DNA of 64,000 nucleotides from Croceicoccus estronivorus (lineage in GTDB: Bacteria; Pseudomonadota; Alphaproteobacteria; Sphingomonadales; Sphingomonadaceae): NCBI RefSeq assembly GCF_001625325.1, contig NZ_JRQQ01000002.1, positions 248,001 to 312,000 on the forward strand, in the 5' to 3' direction. Both the position numbers and the translations under genes were made by a program. The notes under the pieces are model-generated. The model did not search any database. It saw only the letters and a program-made list of their open reading frames with translations, and was not told where the DNA came from. Each line of letters begins with the position of its first letter. The stretch's first letter is position 1. Of the stretch, positions 60,470-64,000 are shown one piece after another.

Positions 60470-61854
60470 CAGCGGGCCCCCTCATTCCAGAGGATAACCC
60501 GCAGGGTCTGGAGCAGGATCAGCAGGTCTAGAAAAGGAGTATAATTCTTCGCGTAGTACAGATCATATTCGAGTTTGTGCCGCGCGTCGTCAATCGAGGC
60601 ACCGTAAGGATAGTTGATCTGTGCCCATCCGGTGATACCCGGCTTCACCATATGTCGTTCGGCATAATATGGCAGCCGCTCTTCAAGGTCGGAAACGAAC
60701 TGCGGGCGTTCAGGCCTTGGGCCCACGAAACTCATTTCACCTTTCAGAACACTCCATGTCTGAGGCAGTTCGTCAATTCTTACCTTGCGAATGAGGCGAC
60801 CGACACGCGTCACGCGCGGATCGTTCGTCTGCGCCCATTTCGCCCCATCTTTCTCCGCATCAGTCCGCATCGAACGAAGTTTGATGACATCAAAAGGCTG
60901 CCCATAGAGCCCGACACGCGTTTGACGGAAGAAGGCGGGTCCTCTGCTGTCAATCTTCACCAGCAACGCAAAAAGCAGGATGACCGGGAAGGTCAGGAGC
61001 AGAAGCAGGCTGCTGGCAATGATATCGAACAGACGCTTGGCGATGCTCGACATCATCTGCGCGGATGAGAAACCATCGGAAAAAATCAGCCAGCTAGGGT
61101 TCAAGGTGTCGAGATCAACACGTCCCGTCTCCCGTTCCATAAAGCTGGAGAAATCGTTTACGTGAACACCTGCAGTCTTAATCCGCAACAAATCCTTGAG
61201 CGGCAAGGCATTGCGCCTTTCCTCTAAGGCAAGGACCACCTCGCTCGCCCCGAGATTCTGGACGAAACGGGAAAGATCATTGATCGCACTACGCGCAATC
61301 GCTTCATCAACTGTCCGCTCGTTCTCATTCATGCCGACATAGCCGACAATCACGAAACCGCTCTGCGGGCGCTCGGACAGCAACCGAAGACGATCAGCAC
61401 GATGGCCTGCTCCGAGGACGAGCACGCGACGACGGAAAGCTCCCGCGCCCAGAATTCCACCGACGATCAACCTGTTCGCCAGCAGCATCGCAATGGCGAG
61501 GAACATCGCATAGGCTAGTGTCGATCGCCAGAAATCGAGACCTGGGACAATGAAATCCGCGAAGGAAAGCGCAATGATGCCAAGGCTGACGGCAACAAGA
61601 ATGCGAGCCAGGGCAAAACGCATCGACCGCAGTGCGTCGACACCATAAACACCGACCGCGATCATCGCTGTTTGCACGACGATGGCGAAAGTAAGCAGCG
61701 ATGGCAAACGCTCAGCCAGCAGACCCGTATCAGTATTCAACTGACCTGCGCGCAATTGCCACGCCAGTTCACCTGCGCCGAGCAGCAATGCCAGGTCAAG
61801 CAGCCCCAACAACAGCACGGCGTGCGGGATATAGTGTTTGAACAGGCGGATCAT
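60469..61854 (-). CDS. XrtA-system sugar transferase (TIGR03013-type)
   Basis: A polyprenyl-phosphate glycosyl-1-phosphate transferase that would start exopolysaccharide repeat-unit assembly at the inner membrane. The 461-residue protein has four or five N-terminal hydrophobic segments (1-135) and a CoA-binding-like middle (VLVLGAGHRADRLRLLSERP). The C-terminal bacterial sugar transferase domain includes KRLFDIIASSLLLLLTFPVI, PAFFRQTRVGLYGQPFDVIK, LRSMRTDAEKDGAKWAQTND and KPGITGWAQINYPYGAS. It heads the minus-strand run to prsK, prsR and the TPR gene. Confidence 0.92.
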   Translation of the reverse strand: MIRLFKHYIPHAVLLLGLLDLALLLGAGELAWQLRAGQLNTDTGLLAERLPSLLTFAIVVQTAMIAVGVYGVDALRSMRFALARILVAVSLGIIALSFADFIVPGLDFWRSTLAYAMFLAIAMLLANRLIVGGILGAGAFRRRVLVLGAGHRADRLRLLSERPQSGFVIVGYVGMNENERTVDEAIARSAINDLSRFVQNLGASEVVLALEERRNALPLKDLLRIKTAGVHVNDFSSFMERETGRVDLDTLNPSWLIFSDGFSSAQMMSSIAKRLFDIIASSLLLLLTFPVILLFALLVKIDSRGPAFFRQTRVGLYGQPFDVIKLRSMRTDAEKDGAKWAQTNDPRVTRVGRLIRKVRIDELPQTWSVLKGEMSFVGPRPERPQFVSDLEERLPYYAERHMVKPGITGWAQINYPYGASIDDARHKLEYDLYYAKNYTPFLDLLILLQTLRVILWNEGAR

Positions 61855-61998
61855 CGCTTCCTACAGCAGCCGAAAAGGGTCGGTCAGAGACACGCCCTAA
61901 ACGGAAGAGATGAACTGTCGGTAAATTTTACATAAATCAACGAATAGCCCAAAAACCGGTCTATTGACGCTGGCCAGGCGTAGTTACTCGACTGTTAC

Positions 61999-63390
61999 CT
62001 ATGCATCGAAATCGAACGGAGTTTGCCCTCGGACGCGTTCTTCGAATTGCAGCATTGCCCCCCGTGGCGGCAGAGAACGTTGAATGCAGTCGGAGCGAAA
62101 ACAACGCTCACACCCAGGGCCTACTGCCGTCGCTCCGCCAAGACCGAACGATATACCTCGCGCCTGAGCCAACTGCGCAGCAAGCTTGGCTTCGACCCCG
62201 ATAACCGTCACGAACTGCACTGCAGACAAGTCATTTGCCCCGCGTCCCTCGCCGGTACAGGCGATCGTCAACCACTCTCGTTCGCCCTGCCCTGCTTCTT
62301 CCATCGCAATGAGTTGCACGCATATGTTCCCGGCACGTTCGAATGCCTGATGCGCCACCCAGAGCGGACAGCTATATTCCCCTTCCAACAGCAAGGTGCC
62401 ACTTGCCCCGGCATAGCGCTTGGAAAACTGCCCGGCACGATCAACCCGAGCCATGAAGAACGGCAAGCCCCGTTGCCCAACTCGTTGCAAAGTGGTCAAC
62501 CGGTGAGCCAATTGCTCGAAACTGACCCCGAAACGCCGTTGAAGAATGGCAAGATCATAGCCGGTCTGCTCGCAGGCACGCAAAAAACGACCGTAAGGCA
62601 TCAACAAAGCAGCCGCAAAATACGACTGGAGGTGGCGCGCGAAAAACTGGCGTGCGGCCTCATCCGGCAAGCGTGCCCCCTGTACCAGGCTGCGGATCGC
62701 CCCGCGTTGCTCCAGGATGGCAAGTTGTATCGCCACCTGGAAGTTCCTCGACGGCAGGCTCAGCATTTCGGACAACTGCAATTGCCGTGCATGGAGATCG
62801 AGACGCCGCTGCGAACCCATCAGAACATCGCTCGGCAAGATGCGGACGGAAATCTGATGGCGTTGCCTCAAACGCTCCGTCAAAGCTTGTCCGATGTCGG
62901 CATTCGACAAACGCAGTTCATCCGCCAACTCCTCCGCGGCAACGTCGAGATCGGCAAAATGGTTGCGCCAACGCTCGATTTCACGCCGGGCAAGAGTCAA
63001 CGGGCTGGTCTGTCCGGCCCCGGAATCTGCCGACACGCCAGCATCGTAGAGGCGCGCGAAGGCCACAGCCGCTTGCGGAACACTTGCGAGCCATTCAACT
63101 ATTTCTTCGCGATCAATTTCAAGATCGGCGAAACGCTCATCCGCCAGCCTTCGCCGCATCCCATCGATTCCGCCAACGGCTTCTTCCTGCCGCAGCACAC
63201 GCGGGTCAAAATCGAATTGCTCGACCAACTGGACTACCAGACGCGCTGAAACCGGTCTGCGGTTGTGCTCAACCAGGTTCAGATAGCTTGCCGATATACC
63301 CAGCCTGTCAGCCATGGCTGCCTGTGTCAGACCTTCGCGACGGCGCAATCGACGCAAGGCAGGACCAGCAAGAAGAGCAGCATCTGCCAT
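61999..63390 (-). CDS. ScfR/RamB-type XRE regulator with DUF2083 domain
   Basis: A 463-residue regulator. The N-terminal XRE helix-turn-helix is LRRLRRREGLTQAAMADRLG followed by ISASYLNLVEHNRRPVS (about 13-50). A middle IrrE/ImmA-like domain carries no clear HExxH. The C-terminal region has a cysteine cluster CERCFRSDCIQRS. Relatives control acetate, propionate and glyoxylate-shunt genes (RamB, short-chain fatty acyl regulators). It is divergent from aceA, which fits that role. A perfect inverted repeat lies just upstream of its start, suggesting autoregulation. Confidence 0.9.
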   Translation of the reverse strand: MADAALLAGPALRRLRRREGLTQAAMADRLGISASYLNLVEHNRRPVSARLVVQLVEQFDFDPRVLRQEEAVGGIDGMRRRLADERFADLEIDREEIVEWLASVPQAAVAFARLYDAGVSADSGAGQTSPLTLARREIERWRNHFADLDVAAEELADELRLSNADIGQALTERLRQRHQISVRILPSDVLMGSQRRLDLHARQLQLSEMLSLPSRNFQVAIQLAILEQRGAIRSLVQGARLPDEAARQFFARHLQSYFAAALLMPYGRFLRACEQTGYDLAILQRRFGVSFEQLAHRLTTLQRVGQRGLPFFMARVDRAGQFSKRYAGASGTLLLEGEYSCPLWVAHQAFERAGNICVQLIAMEEAGQGEREWLTIACTGEGRGANDLSAVQFVTVIGVEAKLAAQLAQARGISFGLGGATAVGPGCERCFRSDCIQRSLPPRGAMLQFEERVRGQTPFDFDA

Positions 63391-63398
63391 ATATCACC

Positions 63399-63414
63399 TG
63401 TAAATATCTTTACA
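63399..63414. promoter_or_regulatory. Palindromic operator candidate, ScfR-type regulator / aceA
   Basis: TGTAAA-TATC-TTTACA is a perfect inverted repeat nine bases upstream of the regulator start, in the 167-base divergent region. The overlapping TTTACATATTTTCACA and a later GTGTAATATTTTCTGTG (from 63461) look like degenerate copies. Binding is inferred. Confidence 0.5.
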
Positions 63415-63557
63415 TATTTTCACATCTATTAGCGCATTATGCCGGAGAATAACAATAAAGTGTGTAATATTTTCTGTGCAAGCCACGTGAGGTCCGTCAA
63501 ATGCAAGGCCAAGGGCTAGCCGATGAAAGCCAGCCCCACACTTTCGGAGCTGACGAC

Positions 63558-64000
63558 ATGACCACTTTTGCTGACCTTATCCCCGCCCCGGCAGGCCGTT
63601 TCGATGGCATCAACCGGACTTACGCCGCTGCCGACGTTGAACGCCTGCGCGGATCGGTTCCAGTAGAATACACTCTGGCTCGTCGCGGCGCCCTGAAGCT
63701 GTGGGATCTGCTGCGGAACGAACCCTACATAAACGCTCTGGGCGCCTTGTCAGGCAATCAGGCCATGCAAATGGTCCGCGCCGGCCTCAAGGCAATCTAC
63801 CTGTCAGGCTGGCAGGTTGCTGCTGATGCCAATACCGCCGGTGCCATGTATCCCGACCAGTCGCTCTATCCAGCGAATGCCGGGCCGGAACTCGCGCGGA
63901 AGATCAACAATGCCCTTCAACGTGCCGACCAGGTTGAACATGCTGAAGGCAATTTGACACGCGATTGGTTCGCACCGATCGTTGCCGATGCAGAGGCCGG
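63558..64000 (+). CDS. aceA: Isocitrate lyase, N-terminal part (gene runs off the right edge)
   Basis: A glyoxylate-shunt enzyme splitting isocitrate to glyoxylate and succinate, needed for growth on acetate or fatty acids. From the ATG at 63558, preceded by GGAG at 63546-63549, 147 codons are visible. They contain [40 protein letters not shown] and [20 protein letters not shown], the conserved isocitrate-lyase N-terminal blocks. The catalytic KKCGH loop lies beyond the window. The divergent regulator gene probably controls it. Confidence 0.97.
   Translation, partial: MTTFADLIPAPAGRFDGINRTYAAADVERLRGSVPVEYTLARRGALKLWDLLRNEPYINALGALSGNQAMQMVRAGLKAIYLSGWQVAADANTAGAMYPDQSLYPANAGPELARKINNALQRADQVEHAEGNLTRDWFAPIVADAEA

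Noticed and set aside
62023-63249. A 408-codon plus-strand open frame opposite the ScfR-type regulator gene
   Set aside because: It is antisense to a well-supported gene, shows no family resemblance, and long antisense frames are common in G+C-rich DNA.
63522-63560. A 12-codon frame ([12 protein letters not shown]) overlapping the aceA start
   Set aside because: Out of frame with aceA, no SD of its own, and no control-type residue pattern.

Overview
This 64 kb window is a chromosomal core-gene region of an alphaproteobacterium. The gene order and protein styles point to the Sphingomonadales (Erythrobacteraceae/Sphingomonadaceae, similar to Novosphingobium or Altererythrobacter). The supporting signs are carAB-greA, yqeY-dnaG-rpoD, rpiB-glyA-nrdR, phoR-pstSCAB-phoU-phoB, imuA-imuB-dnaE2, a prsK-prsR/XrtA exopolysaccharide block, an alphaproteobacterial LexA box (GTTC-N7-GTTC) and an EcfG-type general-stress promoter (GGAAC-N16-CGTT). 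Coding density is very high and no gap without a gene exceeds about 285 bases. I see no insertion sequence, phage, CRISPR array or rRNA operon. The only tRNAs are two tandem tRNA-Glu genes.

Layout. 1-576: 5' part of enolase (minus strand). 740-2842: a plus-strand group of small membrane-anchored helical proteins (YqjD/DUF883- and YqjE-like) behind an EcfG-like promoter, then a DUF4170 protein. 2884-7972: carA-carB-greA (minus). 8134-12506: yqeY-dnaG-rpoD. 12639-15643: a structured leader, then rpiB-glyA-nrdR-trmJ-like. 15820-16434: rpsD. 16525-17649: tgt (minus). 17712-18470: a TauE/SafE permease. 18471-23754: a minus-strand run xseB-ispA-coaD-cyclophilin-queA plus an ABC exporter. 23840-26047: purL. 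26099-27934: divergent serB/miaA. 28078-34211: ilvB-ilvN-ilvC, a YceI protein and leuA, with attenuator-like leaders before ilvB and leuA. 34286-35672: an unrecognised protein and a flavodoxin-like protein (minus). 35755-37548: recJ. 37619-37811: two tRNA-Glu. 37882-45030: the complete Pho regulon operon. 45081-45461: a PilZ protein. 45542-51213: the SOS mutasome (imuA-imuB-dnaE2, minus). 51327-52904: an amino-acid permease. 53021-54982: panB and a DUF475 membrane protein. 55191-61854: TPR protein-prsR-prsK-XrtA glycosyltransferase (minus). 61999 to end: an ScfR/RamB-type regulator divergent from aceA.

How the parts work together. Branched-chain amino-acid synthesis (ilvBNC, leuA) sits beside panB-type one-carbon chemistry and the one-carbon/nucleotide genes glyA, purL and carAB. 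The Pho block contains sensor kinase, transporter, PhoU and response regulator in one transcription direction. The mutasome carries its own LexA operator. The prs genes regulate a PEP-CTERM/exosortase-linked polysaccharide system whose sortase is not in this window. The regulator divergent from aceA probably controls the glyoxylate shunt.

I did not find a clearly new multi-gene defence or metabolic system. The most interesting signals are regulatory: a leuA leader peptide followed by nested hairpins that sequester the Shine-Dalgarno site; an apparent intrinsic terminator immediately before ilvB; a folded leader before rpiB-glyA; and an EcfG-driven cluster of anchored helical proteins.
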